From: Plantago major
Taxonomy: Eukaryota > Streptophyta > Magnoliopsida > Lamiales > Plantaginaceae
Assembly: GCA_026545765.1 (NCBI GenBank)
Contig: CM048844.1
Span: 64,851,035 to 64,915,034 of the forward strand
Direction: 5' to 3'
DNA length: 64,000 bases
Shown: positions 22,190 to 33,590 of the stretch, piece after piece
Layout: every line of letters starts with the position of its first letter
Position numbering within the stretch: the first letter of the stretch is position 1
Program-made: the position numbers and the translations under genes
The notes under the pieces: generated by a model
What the model was told of the DNA's origin: nothing
Database searches by the model: none
The model's input: the letters and a program-made list of their open reading frames with translations, nothing else

Positions 22190-23213
22190 ATAAACAGGGG
22201 TCGAGCTATATGACCTAAAATAAGCGCTTCTTGGGAGGCAACCCAAGGTCGCGTTTAATTTACGAACTTGCATTTGCATTTTTTAATTTTCGTCTTCTTC
22301 TCGATTTCCGCACCCAAAATCTTTTCGAAAAAACTTTTCAAATCCTTTCAAATTATTATTTGTTTGCTTAGAATTATGTTTGCTCTTCGAAAAAAATGAA
22401 AAAACCAAAAAGAATAAAAAAACGCAAAACGTCGTGAAAAAGGGGAGGCTGGGTAGCAGCCTCACTGCGGCCGACTGTCGACCGCAATGAGCTGCTCCTA
22501 GCTCACTTTTCCCCTTTAAAACGCCAAAAAAACATTTTGGCCTTCTTCCAACATCATTTTCTCCTAAAATTCTTCACTTGCTCTATAATTTTATCATACC
22601 CATTGCATTATTAGCTTGCGCATCCATCATCAACACCAAGTAAGTGATCTCTACTTATTATTATCTTATTTACATCTTCAAATTCAATTCTCTATCTTTC
22701 ACCTTTTTGCTTGCACTTTCTTCTTGCTTCTTGAGTGCTATGCAATTATATGCTTCAATTGATTGAATTGATTATGTTTGAGATATGTGGATACATGCTT
22801 ATTTCTAGTATTCACTCTATTAACACTTGCTTTGGTAGAGATTTGACAAACTGATTGAGAATTTGAGGGTCTTTGTTTTTGCCTACCATGTGTTCGATAA
22901 AATTCCTCAATAGAACAAACTTCTTTCTCGACCCTTTTCTCCTTCGATTACTTGCTCACATGATCTTTACTTGATGAATTATGCTTAGAAAACATGTTTG
23001 CATCATCACATACTCATAGGATGTAATCTTCATTGCAATTTGCCTTTAGCCTGATGCTTGACATAATTTGAAAACTTGAGTTACATGCCTAGTTCTTGCA
23101 TTATTTTGAGGTGACTATTGATCATTTCACGAGCTAGATTTTTTGCACACACATCGTACCACACAATAGGTTTGGGGTAGAAGAAACCCCATCTTGCCCA
23201 TTTCTTCATCATT
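22190..23213. other. 3' noncoding part of the Athila-like element
   Basis: Contains CTTCTTGGGAGGCAACCCAA (22228-22247), a pyrimidine-rich stretch and a CTGCGGCCGACTGTCGACCG motif at about 22465 that echoes GTCGATATTCGACCGCAG in the LTR (about 20470). No gene is seen. Confidence 0.55.
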
Positions 23214-23503
23214 CCTAACAATAATGTTTAATCTTCAACGTTTTCTGGTTTTTTTCTAGATCAATTACTACAGTACTCTTGATATGCCTCCAATGACTTG
23301 TCCATAGGATAGCATCCAAGAATTCGGAGAGATGTGGCATATTCCTGATGCAATGCAGTGCAAATGGAATTATGGTAGTTAATTTCAACAAAATAAAAGA
23401 GAAAAACCACACAAAACAAACCTGTAAATGTTCAAGGGCATATTGTGCTCGTGGCTCAACTATCGAAGCTTCAAAGTCGATGTAGAAGAAATAGTCGAAG
23501 TAC

Positions 23504-24715
23504 CTGCAACAAGGCCACGAATTTTTACCATAAATCTTGAAAGGTTGTATCATGTTCTTAAAATAATTAAACGGAAATTTATGATTGGAGGTTTCTTGTT
23601 AAACTAGGAAACATACGAGACCCGAATTTCAGTGGTTTAGTGCCTATTGCAACAACTCTTTGGTTTCCCATTTCCAGCCCCAAAAATGGCATACCCTACG
23701 AACTTCATAATCCAAATTTCCAAATTAGGAAACTTTTTATCACATTCATTAATTCTTTATTATTTTTATTCTTACATTATCATCACTTTATTCTTTCTCT
23801 CTCATACTTTATCAACATAGTATCTCACACAAATCAATATATTATTATTTTTTTCATAATTAAAAAGAAAGTAAGTCCTTAGGAAGTTTTAATTGGACCG
23901 GGGTGATTATCTATTATTGCTATATACTTTCTTTCCTATAAACTAGTGTAAACTTTTTTATGAGCTTTCGAATATGCACTCAATTAATTATAGTATTATA
24001 TCCAAATACCATTGCAGGCATAAGACTAGTTAATTCCTAGAATCACTAATTAGTTAAGGATCTCTATTTTGGCACCCATCTTTATTCCTGTTGATGCTTG
24101 TATAATGATGCATGGGATGCATGTTTTATTCATAAGATTTGATGATACCCCTTGTTTTGAAAAGGCGTCATTAGTGATGGTACATTGAATGCTGTAATGG
24201 TGCATTGGATGCTCGTTTATTCATATGCTTGAAGAAACACTACTATTTTTGGGATGTTTTTGTATAATGGTGCTTGAGATGTTTGTTTTATTCATATGGT
24301 TTCATCATGCTTGTATAATATGATTCAAAATGAGGTTTGAGTTTGAAACTCAGATCGTGTTGGGGGTGGGGGTAATCAGATTGCGTATGTTGAAAATTGT
24401 TTTGTTTTTGAAAGTATATAGGTTTTCAAAATAAATAATTTGATATTCTAATAATAATAATTTGATTAGCTATGTAATTAAGAGAATGACTACATCAGAA
24501 TGGTAATGTTTCATTTCAAAGTTACTAAAATTAACAGAATCACTAATTTGAAGAAAAAATATAATAAATTGTAAAAAGTTTTCTTTTTTATTTTATATAT
24601 ATAACTAATGTGTAAGAAATTGTTTAGGTTTATACTTTATTGTCAAATTTAAGAGTGTAAAAGGCTATATTAAATGTTGTTATGGAATTGTTTTAACTTT
24701 TAGAGCATAATAAAT
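23504..24715. other. Distal part of the long ADT intron
   Basis: AT-rich intron. Three degenerate copies of a TGTATAATGGTGCATGGGAT / TGTTTTATTCATA unit lie at about 24098, 24198 and 24260. No exon or gene is seen. Confidence 0.6.
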
Positions 24716-25281
24716 TGTGGAACGTTGGTTTACGATCCACGAACTAACAAGAAAAGAGATACGAATTAAGCAAAACTAACCCGTAGAAGTCGAAATATGA
24801 AGAATTGGCACCTCCGGATCACCTCTAACGCTAGGTTAGCACGAACGGAAAGTAAATCACGAGTTATGAAGACCTAAATCGGTAAGCACGCTATGTTGGG
24901 TACGCATGTTTGATAATGGGAAATAAATATCATTAATCAACTAATTAGGGTTAAGCCCTAATGGTTCTATTTATACTAGCTACCTGATAGAGTTATTTAG
25001 GTAGTCTAGAATAAAGATATGCAGTAATCTAATAAAGATTTGCAAGAATCTAAAGTTTCCTAACAATAGACTAATTCTAGAATTAAAAGACTCCTAAAGA
25101 CTCTGCCATTTATGATTATCTTGCTAATCTATACATAATCTAATTGCTTAAAATAAGATAAAGAGATATATTAGGGAGATTCTGAAGATCTTCTAAAGGA
25201 TTCTTCCATTTAAAAGATGATGACCACGCTAACCCTAGGTATGACGACCTAGTGACGGGCCCGTTGGGCAGGGTTCCATCA
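24716..25281 (-). mobile_element. Probable solo LTR in an ADT intron
   Basis: A 566-bp block starts TGTGGAAC and ends GTTCCATCA, with flanks TAAAT (24711-24715) and TAAAC (25282-25286), a one-mismatch 5-bp duplication. In minus orientation it has a TATA box (AGTATAAATAGAACC, about 24963-24977). It lies in the long intron between the last two ACT-domain introns' exons at 25375 and 23503. Confidence 0.6.
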
Positions 25282-25863
25282 TAAACCATGTGGCAAGTGA
25301 TAGAATTTAATTACGAATATGACATATCATCAATTCGTTGCAACTTTAGGTTTCTAAGTGTACTCACTTGTTACTTGTGTGGCGTTTACGACCATTCACA
25401 ACATAAAGTGGATGTCTTTCCAGGGGTCGACTCTCGATCTGTATTGTTCGAAAAAAATACTAAGTGTCACTATTTAAGAGTCATTTAATTATTACTCAAA
25501 AGGTCAAATAAACACATAATTGTGTACCTTACCTTACATAAATTTATGCCTCTAAGACCAAATACCGATAATGCCTCAACCAGAGCTCCTGGGCCTCCCC
25601 GAAGAGCGAAAACGATACTAGTCTACGTTACAAAAGACACAAAAGCGTTACATTAGAAGTCAACATTTCCTCGATAACGAGAAATAACAGTACCTTATAA
25701 CACCCATTGTCTTCAGGAACTATGGGTTCCCTTGCTAGCACCAGAAACCGGGTGACATTTGCACACACATCCTGATTGAAAGTGTAAATTTAAGGTATAA
25801 GCTACAAAGAAAAAGGATTGTATAACAGACATGCTTAGGTGGCGGGTTCTGATGTTCAACCTC

Positions 25864-25905
<42 letters not shown>

Positions 25906-27433
25906 GGGGGGGTGTATGTGTATGTATGTACATGTACATATACACATACATACATATAGTCCTACCTGGAATTTTTCAGCCAGTATGTCTAGGCCATAAA
26001 TTTGTGCAGCACGAGCACTAGCAATGGCTCCATTTTCTCTTACCCTGTCTGAAGCAACAATCTGTATTCAGGTTAGCATTATCCGAGCATCAGAAAGAAT
26101 GTCCCTCTTAATTAGTTCATTGTTTCACTTGCCTTAGCAGCGACTGCAGTGTTATGGACACTTAGCCTGGCAACACCCAATCTTTTAAGTGACATCGCGC
26201 ATTGAGCAAGTGCCTGTAAAAATATTTGAGAGCTTGATTATAACTTCTTTTTTGTAGCACAATAACTAAAAAGTATGTTTGCAAAAAAAGGATAATAACT
26301 TCTTAGCGAGTATTTCAGATAGGGAATTGACATAGAAAGAAATGTTTTCTATTAACAACAGAGCAAAAACTGCTCTGTCTAATAATCTGCTAGAATCAAC
26401 TTAAAGAAATCAGATACTGAAAAGTAACCTGTGGATGGCTCGAAACAGACTTCAGCTCATCTTTCCGAACACCAGGCAAACCCAAGAGGCAGTGATCCAC
26501 AACGAGATGAGTCTCGCCCACTATGTGGAGGGTATTGTGAAGCAACAAATCATAATTACAATGAACGCTTCCGCCCAATGAATTCTCAATAGGAATCACT
26601 GTTCTTTCTGCTCGCCATGACTCAGAGGCCTATGGTATTGAAAAATGCATATGTTAGATATTCGCATGGTGTTATTACTAACAACAACAAATTAATTTAT
26701 ACTTTGATGGCATCTTCAAACTGTTCTGATGGCACAGCCTCACAATATGGGAAGGCTTTCATTGTAGCAGCCTCACTATATGCTCCTGGAATCCCCTGAA
26801 ACATTCACAAACTTGTTTCATGTTAATTAAAGGCAAGAAAATTAATTTGAATAACCTAGCTACTTTTTCGTTTTGTTAAAACATGCAATGCGATCACCTG
26901 ATAGGCAACGCGAAGTTTGGAAGCCTTGACAGAATCAGTGAATGCATTCGGCCACTTCTCCTGAACCTGCGGGCTGCCTCTGGAGCTGAAATCGCAGCCT
27001 ATTCCAGAGGACAGCTCGGTTACTGGAGGTTTCGGGGCTGAATTTTGACACAGAAACATAGATTATATCATCAGCTGGATCAAGAAATTAATTTATACCA
27101 ATCAAAACTAAACGCCTATAATATATACCCAAAGTTTCCATCCACATTGGAATCCACAATGACTTCGCTATCCAACACACCTTCGCCAATGAAAACATGA
27201 AATACTAGATTTTGACTAGTATTATGTAAAATCTTTCCAATTACTAAAAGATTCGGCCGTTTCGTTGTTTGTTTACCAGTTGAAAGCTTTCACAAATCAA
27301 ATAATTACAAGAATAATGTTCCATGAAACTTTGTATTGGGCATTGGAAATATCTACCGCAATTCATCACTTATTAAGACTATATTAGTGAAAACACGCAA
27401 GATACATATTGATATTTTTAATTATTACTCTAT

Positions 27434-27535
27434 GTATACATAAAGTCTAATGAGAGACGTCTTTACATAACTTATTTAGAGACGGCCTATGTTATCAAGA
27501 AAATCATCCATGTTATTAATTAAAACATTTATAAT
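27434..27535. repeat. Left half of a fold-back MITE split by the copia element
   Basis: The sequence around TTATTTAGAGACGGCCTATG and GTTATCAAGAAAATCATCCA pairs with the reverse complement of 41950-42062 (GATGATTTTCTTGACAATAT, GGACCATCTCTAAATAAATT). The two halves form one long inverted-repeat element into which the 14.4-kb retrotransposon inserted. Confidence 0.75.
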
Positions 27536-28985
27536 TGTTAGTATATATTTAGATTTTGATCAATAAACCATAATGATTTATCTTAGCTCAGAAAGATAAC
27601 TAGTACTCTTAGTTCACTTGAACATTGTAAAAGAGGAAACTTACCGAGTATGTTAGACTAGCAAATCTTGTATAGGATGTTAGATCTCTAAATGTAATTT
27701 GTATATCTTTGAAGAAGACCAAGAAGGAAGCATCCAGCAGAAGAACTATTTTATTGAAGATCAGAAGACTGCACAAGATTGCTGAATACTAAGAAAAATT
27801 ATGTCCTCAGATACCTTGAAGAAACTAAGTGTCTGAGAGACAAACGTTTCAATAGGTTTCTGATGCACTAAAGGTCACTGAGAAAGGACTTGCAAAGTCT
27901 CAGAAAGCTTGCATTGTTCCGTTGACACTACAGGACAAAAGTTGGTACAGTGCATTTATTACGCAGACAGAGATGTCTGGGAAAAAGAGGAAATCTCTGT
28001 AAAGAGACAAAGCTCACTGTCGTACTAATTTCAGATATCGTTAGTATGAATTTCATTGTGCTTAACGGATACTAATTCAAACGGCCTGATTTTCAACTAT
28101 AAATATCACCATTTAGAATGCTTGAAGATACACTGAATACATAGAACTTCATACATTACACTCAAGCATATAAGCCTTCTGCCTACTTACTCTCTAGCTT
28201 ACTGTTGCGACTAAAGCTCTTGAATTTTAAGTAGCACGAAAGTTCAAAGTGTCCTGATCCTTAACAAGAATTGTATATTGTGAAAGAGTTGAATTTAGAA
28301 GATAAAGTTGCGACTCATATCTGTGAATCATCCCCTTGAACAACATCAGGACTTGGGTCAGTAAAGAACAAGTTACCATACATTGAAAAGTGTATTAAGT
28401 AATCTTGATTCTACAAGAGCACTCCTGCATAACTCCAGAAGTTATTAAGAGACTGCTCACCTGACAAACTACCATACCAAAACACCAACAGGCGTTGAGC
28501 ATAGGAAGTACTTTGTTTGGGAAACTAAGGAATAGCTCAAAGCTTACTGAGTAGAGGAAGTACTTGGTTGGAAAAATCAGGGAATAACTCAAGGAGAACA
28601 CTTGGTTGGGAACCTAGTGTTAAAGGGATCAAGAGATAGGATTTTGTAAGAGGAACTCATCATCTTATCATAGTGAATTCAAGTCCTGAGAAAGGGCGAG
28701 TGGATTAGTTGAGCGATTACGCCACCCTCAGATACCACTATAAAAAGCTTTATGTTATTTACTTTCTGCACTTACTTTCTGTATTACTTATTACTTGCTA
28801 AGTACTTACACACATTATAGCTTGCTGCTGAGCACGTGCACTTATCTGAAAAGACTTCCGCTCTCTGAGACTAAGTATCAGATAGCTTCACAAGTATCTG
28901 AGAAACTGTTTTATCGTCAAAGTTTTAAAAGACTATCCAACCCCCCCCCCCCTAGTCTTTTACTTTGTCGTTATCTAGACCAGCA
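27536..28985 (+). repeat. 5' LTR of the full-length copia
   Basis: Starts TGTTAG and ends GACCAGCA. TATA-like CTATAAATATC lies at 28098-28108. There are two (not three) GGAAGTACTT..GGGAATAACTC tandem units at about 28505-28600, and the AAAAGACTA / TAGTCTTTT hairpin with oligo-C loop lies at 28927-28961. Confidence 0.92.
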
Positions 28986-28987
28986 AG

Positions 28988-28999
28988 TGGTATCAGAGC
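28988..28999 (+). promoter_or_regulatory. Primer-binding site (initiator tRNA-Met)
   Basis: TGGTATCAGAGC, two bases after the LTR end, the usual copia PBS. Confidence 0.93.
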
Positions 29000-29103
29000 A
29001 GGAGGTTTCGAAGCCTTCTACACTGAACCTAGATCCTAGATAAGTGACCACTAACCGCTTACCACCTGCACTTGATTTGTTTGTTTAGTGTGTTTATTGC
29101 AGG

Positions 29104-31622
29104 ATGTCTTTAAGCGATGCTCCCGTTCTCAAGCCGGAGAACTATGAAAAATGGAAGAACAACATGATGCTTCACCTGGAAGCTATCAGTGACGAAATGA
29201 TCGAAGTTATAAAGAATAGCCCCATTGTCATTCAACGAGAGAAGAAAGTCATTGAAATTTCAAATGGTCGAGACAAGGAACCTACTGACACAGATGCTGC
29301 TAGTTCCTCCACATCTAGCACAACTACAAGTGCTAGACCAACTGGTGAAATTGCTTATGAACCAAAGCCCAGACATCTTTGGACATCAGAAGATTCCAAG
29401 AGAAATAGGCTAGATGGTCAAGCAATAAACATCATCATACGTTCTACTCCAGACCACATACAATGCAAACTGTGGTGTGCAAAAACGGCGAAAGAGGCCT
29501 GGTCACTGATTGAAGAAATCTGTGCCGGTACGGAGAAAACCAAGTAAAACAAGTTCGAAGTTTTGAAGCTCAAATTCCAAAACTTTAAACAAGGTCCCAC
29601 TAAGACTCTTGAAGAACTTGATTTTAGGTTCACAACACTAATGAGTGAAATTGTTGCACTTGGTGAAAGTGAGAGATATTCTAACTCAGAAAAGGTTAAT
29701 ACTACCGTGAGAAAATTAAATCTAAACTGGGAACATACTCAGTACTTCTATTTCAACCAAGAAATGCCTAACATTACTCCAGTGGAGTTTTTCTCACACT
29801 TGGCAACTGTGAACTATGAGATAAAGCAAAGAGGACATATGGCTTCTGAAACATCGCAGAATGTCGCTTTAGTAACTCAAGGTACTTCTGAAAACAAGGA
29901 TACCAAAGAGATGACTGAGGAAAATGCTCTTGCTGTAAAGAACATGAGAAAGTACGTCAGTCAAGAGATTGAAAGAAGAAGGACCAAAGAGAAGCTGAAA
30001 AAGCATCTAGGTCCCAATTATCACCAGTACAAGAGTATGCAATTGACTAGCTCGCTGAACAAGCTTTCTCAGCAAGCATCGAGTACTGAGGGAGCAGAAA
30101 TCAAAAATGATATCTGTTTTTATTGTTAGAAACCTGGTCACTTTAAAAGAAACTGTCTAGCTTACAACAAGCTAAAGACAGGTAACAAGAAAGATAGGAG
30201 AAATTTCAAGAGAAGTCAGAAAGCTATGCTCACTGAAGAAAGGAAGAAGATTCAAATTCAACTAGATGATCTTGATCTTGACTCTGAGTCTGAGGATGAA
30301 GACTCAGATGATTCTAAAGATCCTTCACCAGAGTTGTGTGGTATCACTCATGAATTGATTGATTTTGGTCAAAAGAAGAAGGAAATGTGCGGGGTTGCTG
30401 AGGAGATCTATCTAGATTGCTCCAACATCGAGCCATGCCTAATTGCTGATGAGATAACCACTATTTCTCGATTTATAAATTATGAGAGTGATGAGGAAGG
30501 AATCAAATATCTAGAACACCTCAGAAAGGAACTTGATCTTTATGAAAGAGAATTTATGGTTGTCCAAGCTAGAACCAAAATTCTTGAAGTTGAAAAGAAA
30601 TCTCTTGAAAAGGAGTGCTCACAACTGCAGAAGCTATCTGAGACAAAAGATGTTGAGAATGCATTTCTAAAGGCACATATAGCTGAGACAGGAAAGCTAC
30701 ACGAAGAGGCAATAGACATACTTCAAAAGAAGTGTGAAGCTCTTCTTTCTGAGAATGATAAACTCAAAAAGAAAGAATTATCCTTTCAATCTTATGCCAA
30801 AGCTTGTGACACTCTTACTGAAGTACACTCTTACCTAAGAGATCCTTCAGAGAAAGGAGGACTTGGGCTAGACACAAAAATAAATAGTTCTACCACTCTG
30901 AACAAGAGTAATGAAAGATTGACATTTGTTAGTGGTCAGCAAACAACCTATAGCATTGGTCAAAAAATTAAGGTTGCTGACAAAGAAAAGGCAGTTGCGA
31001 CCAAACCTTTGAGGAAAAAACAAGTCCCAAAGAAATCTGTTGGGAAAGTTCTTGTAAAGGAATAACACACTGGAAAGTGTAATCACCCACAATGCTATGT
31101 CTCTCAGAAGGGGAAGATTGTTGGAGCTGGCAAATTCTCTAATGTCACATTTTCTGGAAAGAAAGATGACCCAGAGACTAGTAAGGCTGCTGAGAGAAGA
31201 TCTCAGTCGGCACCAGGTGCTCGAAATGTCATTGGCTACAAAGCCATCGGAAAACTACTTGCCCATGAGTACAAACTAGAGCAAGAGCGATGGATGAAAG
31301 CTAGGATTGCTCACAGCAATCATCAGAAGTGGAAGAAAGAACAAACCACAAGCAATCTAAATGCCAGGGCTAAAAGGAATCTGAGAAGGAAAGCTAAGTT
31401 CGCTGAAAAGCAGACTCAGCAACCTGACAGGTATCTGAAAGCACCACGAGGAGCACCAATGAACACACTAAGAAGGAAAATAGTTCTTGATAATAATGAT
31501 ATTAGTCATTTACCTAGAATTCCTCCTTACAAAAGAATGTCCGTAAGAAATTCATTCAAAAGTGGATTCCTACTGGGAGATTCTTTAGTTTAGATGGTTC
31601 CATTGTTGGAATGAGAACCTAA
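29104..31622 (+). pseudogene. Gag of the full-length copia
   Basis: Starts MSLSDAPVLKPENYEKWKNN. The capsid-like part continues past a TAA at 29545 (sister copies have a Glu codon) to FKQGPTKTLEELDFRFTTLM. A zinc knuckle follows, reading CFYC, a stop at 30127-30129, then KPGHFKRNC, so the CX2CX4HX4C finger is interrupted by the stop. Next are an acidic block (DSESEDEDSDDSKD), a long coiled coil (about 30480-30830), a stop at 31063, a basic tail (LRRKAKFAEKQTQQPDRYLK), an indel shift into the pol frame and the TAA at 31620. It would form the particle shell and bind RNA. About 840 codons, long for copia gag but usual for SIRE-type elements. Confidence 0.88.
31620..31622 (+). promoter_or_regulatory. 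In-frame TAA between gag and pol
   Basis: In the pol frame the sequence reads FSLDGSIVGMRT, TAA, then LHVSCFVQNTLKKNP into the protease. It is at the same place as the TAA in copy A (826-824), though the flanking codons differ. A conserved readthrough site is inferred. Confidence 0.6.
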
Positions 31623-33590
31623 CTCCATGTTTCATGTTTTGTGCAGAACACTCTAAAGAAGAATCCAACGTGGCACTTTGACAATGGATGTAGGAAGCAC
31701 ATGACAGGAGACAAAGCAAATCTGGTTAACTACAGAGTGTGTGATACAGGACTAGATATCAGGTTTGCTGGAGGAGAAGGGAATCCAACCGAAGGATTTG
31801 GAGATCTGAAGTTGGGAGCCTTTACCATCACTGGAGTACTACATGTAGAGGGATTGAAATATAATCTTCTCAGCATGAGTCAATTTGCTGACAAGGGGTT
31901 CTCAGTGAAGATCAAATCTAAATTCTGCAAATTGATTGACAATGAGTCAAAGCAGGTAGTCTTGGTTTCTAGGCGGAAAGGAAGTTTATATGTTGCTGAC
32001 TGGGCATCTGCCACAACTGAAGAATGCCTCATGGTGAGTCAATCTGGCTACACTGAAGAAAATTGGCTATGGCATAAAAGGATGAGTCACTTGAATTTCA
32101 AAACTCTGAATAAGCTAGCCAAGAAAGAATTGGTTGTTAGATTACCTAACATGGCATACAGAAAAGATGGTGTATGTTCAGCTTGCCAATTAGGGAAACA
32201 AGCCAAAACATCTTTCAAGTCGAAAACTAGACATTCCAGTGTGAGGCCACTACAACTGTTACATATGGATCTCTTTGAGTCCTCAATAACTAGTTATGCA
32301 GGAAAGAAGTATGGTCTAGTTGTTGTAGATGACTACTTAAGATTCACTTGGGTGGTTTTTCTCAAACAAAAATCTGACGCAAGGGTCAAGATACCAAGCC
32401 TGCTGAATAAGCTTGAAGTTATGAAAAATGACAAGGTATCTGTGATCAGAACAGACCATGATACTGAGTTTGTAAACCAGTACATAAAAGAGTTTTGTAC
32501 CTGCAAAGGTATACAACATCAACTATCTTCAGTAAGGATACCTCACCAAAATGGTGTTGCTGAAAGGAAGAATATGACCCTAAAAGAGGCAGCAAGAACA
32601 ATGCTTGTTGACACTGAAATAAGTGAAATCTATTAGGTTGAAGCTGTAAATACAGCATGCTATAATCAAAATAGATGTTTGATCAACAAACACCATGATA
32701 AGACTCCTTATGGGTTATTGATTGGTAGACCCCCTAGTTTCAAACATTTAAGGATGTTTGGTTGCAGATATTTTATTCTTGACAATGGCAAAGAATATCT
32801 ACGAACATTTCAACCAAAGGCATATGTAGGATTATTTCTTGGTTATTCAATGAATAGAAAAGCTAACAGAATCTACAACAAAAGGACACAAAAGATTGAA
32901 GAATCTGTCCATGTAGTATTCTATGAAGGAAACAAGAAAATACCCTTGAATGAAGAACTCTCAGATAAGTTCAAGGAACTTATGATCAAGGACTCTGAAC
33001 AAGAATCTCCAAAGGGAATTTATTATGTCATTCACTTAGAGGATGAGTCTGACGAAGAAAGGCAACCATTGCCAAGTAACAACCAGATAACTCTAAGGAA
33101 TGATGAAGAGTTTCCTATGAGAAATCCAGAAATGGATCAAGTCACTGAGAATCTTCATTATGAAGAGGTTTCTGAGTAGGGGGTTGCTGAGAATCCTGTC
33201 TCGGAAACCCAGGACACTGAACAAGTATCAGATATCCCAAGCACATCACATGTGCCAGATATCTTAGATCCTGATCAAGTATCTTATCATAATCATAATG
33301 ATACAGAAATGAATCAAAATGATAATGATCCTACTAGTTCTAAACCCACTATAAAATGGATAAGAAATCATCCTGCAAAGGATGTGATAGGTACTTTAGA
33401 CCAAAGGGTAAGAACTAGGAGAGCAATTGCTGAAAATGCAGATTCTCTCTATGGATGTTTCATCTCAGATATTGAACCAAAGACCATTGAAGAAGCATTA
33501 AAAGAACAAGATTGGATCTTAGCAATGCAGGAAGAGTTGGATCAATTTAAGAGAAACAAAGTCTGGAAACTAGTTCATTAGTCAAGCAAC
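31623..33590 (+). pseudogene. Pol: protease, integrase and start of reverse transcriptase
   Basis: Protease motif is WHFDNGCRKHMTG, where the active-site D-S-G has become D-N-G. The integrase zinc finger (WHKRMSHL..VCSACQLGK) is followed by the integrase core with LLHMDLFESS, VIRTDHDTEFVNQ and PHQNGVAERKN supplying the catalytic Asp, Asp and Glu. A TAG at 32634 replaces the Trp expected in EIYWVEAVNTA. The GCRYFILDN and GYSMNRKANRIYN integrase C-terminal block is present. A stop at 33177 falls in the variable linker. RT begins with EALKEQDWILAMQEELDQFK and NKVWKLV, then stops abruptly at about 33578. Confidence 0.9.

Larger units (their letters stand above)
20095..23213 (+). mobile_element. 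Athila-like LTR element, internally deleted, 3' LTR missing
   Basis: A 5' LTR (20095-21447) is followed by a TGGCGCC-type primer-binding site, a short gag start and then, within about 700 bp, a CTTCTTGGGAGGCAACCCAA segment. I associate that last segment with the 3' noncoding part of Athila/Tat-type elements. Protease, RT and integrase are absent. No second LTR is found before ADT-like gene sequence begins at about 23214. It is therefore a non-autonomous or deleted remnant. Confidence 0.7.
23261..27198 (-). pseudogene. Arogenate/prephenate dehydratase (ADT-like) gene, 11 exons, frameshift in ACT domain
   Basis: Exons (minus): 27198-27129, 27037-26898, 26795-26703, 26629-26429, 26213-26133, 26061-25966, 25771-25694, 25622-25533, 25438-25375, 23503-23422, 23344-23261. 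The conserved order is [66 protein letters not shown], the catalytic NVTRF motif, TSIVFALRGGPGALVEALSV (ACT start), IESRP, YFDYFFYIDFEASIVEPRAQ and LRILGCYPMD. The family makes phenylalanine from arogenate in plastids; the ACT domain gives Phe feedback. The 64-nt exon at 25438-25375 is one base out of phase with the next exon, so the ACT end would be lost. No clear plastid transit peptide is seen: exon 1 is only 23 codons. The exon 5 donor is GC. It could still be transcribed; I call it a probable pseudogene. Confidence 0.85.

Noticed and set aside
24716..25281. Pararetrovirus or coding element in the ADT intron
   Set aside because: No coding sequence. TG..CA ends, a TATA box and near-matching 5-bp flanks fit a solo LTR better.
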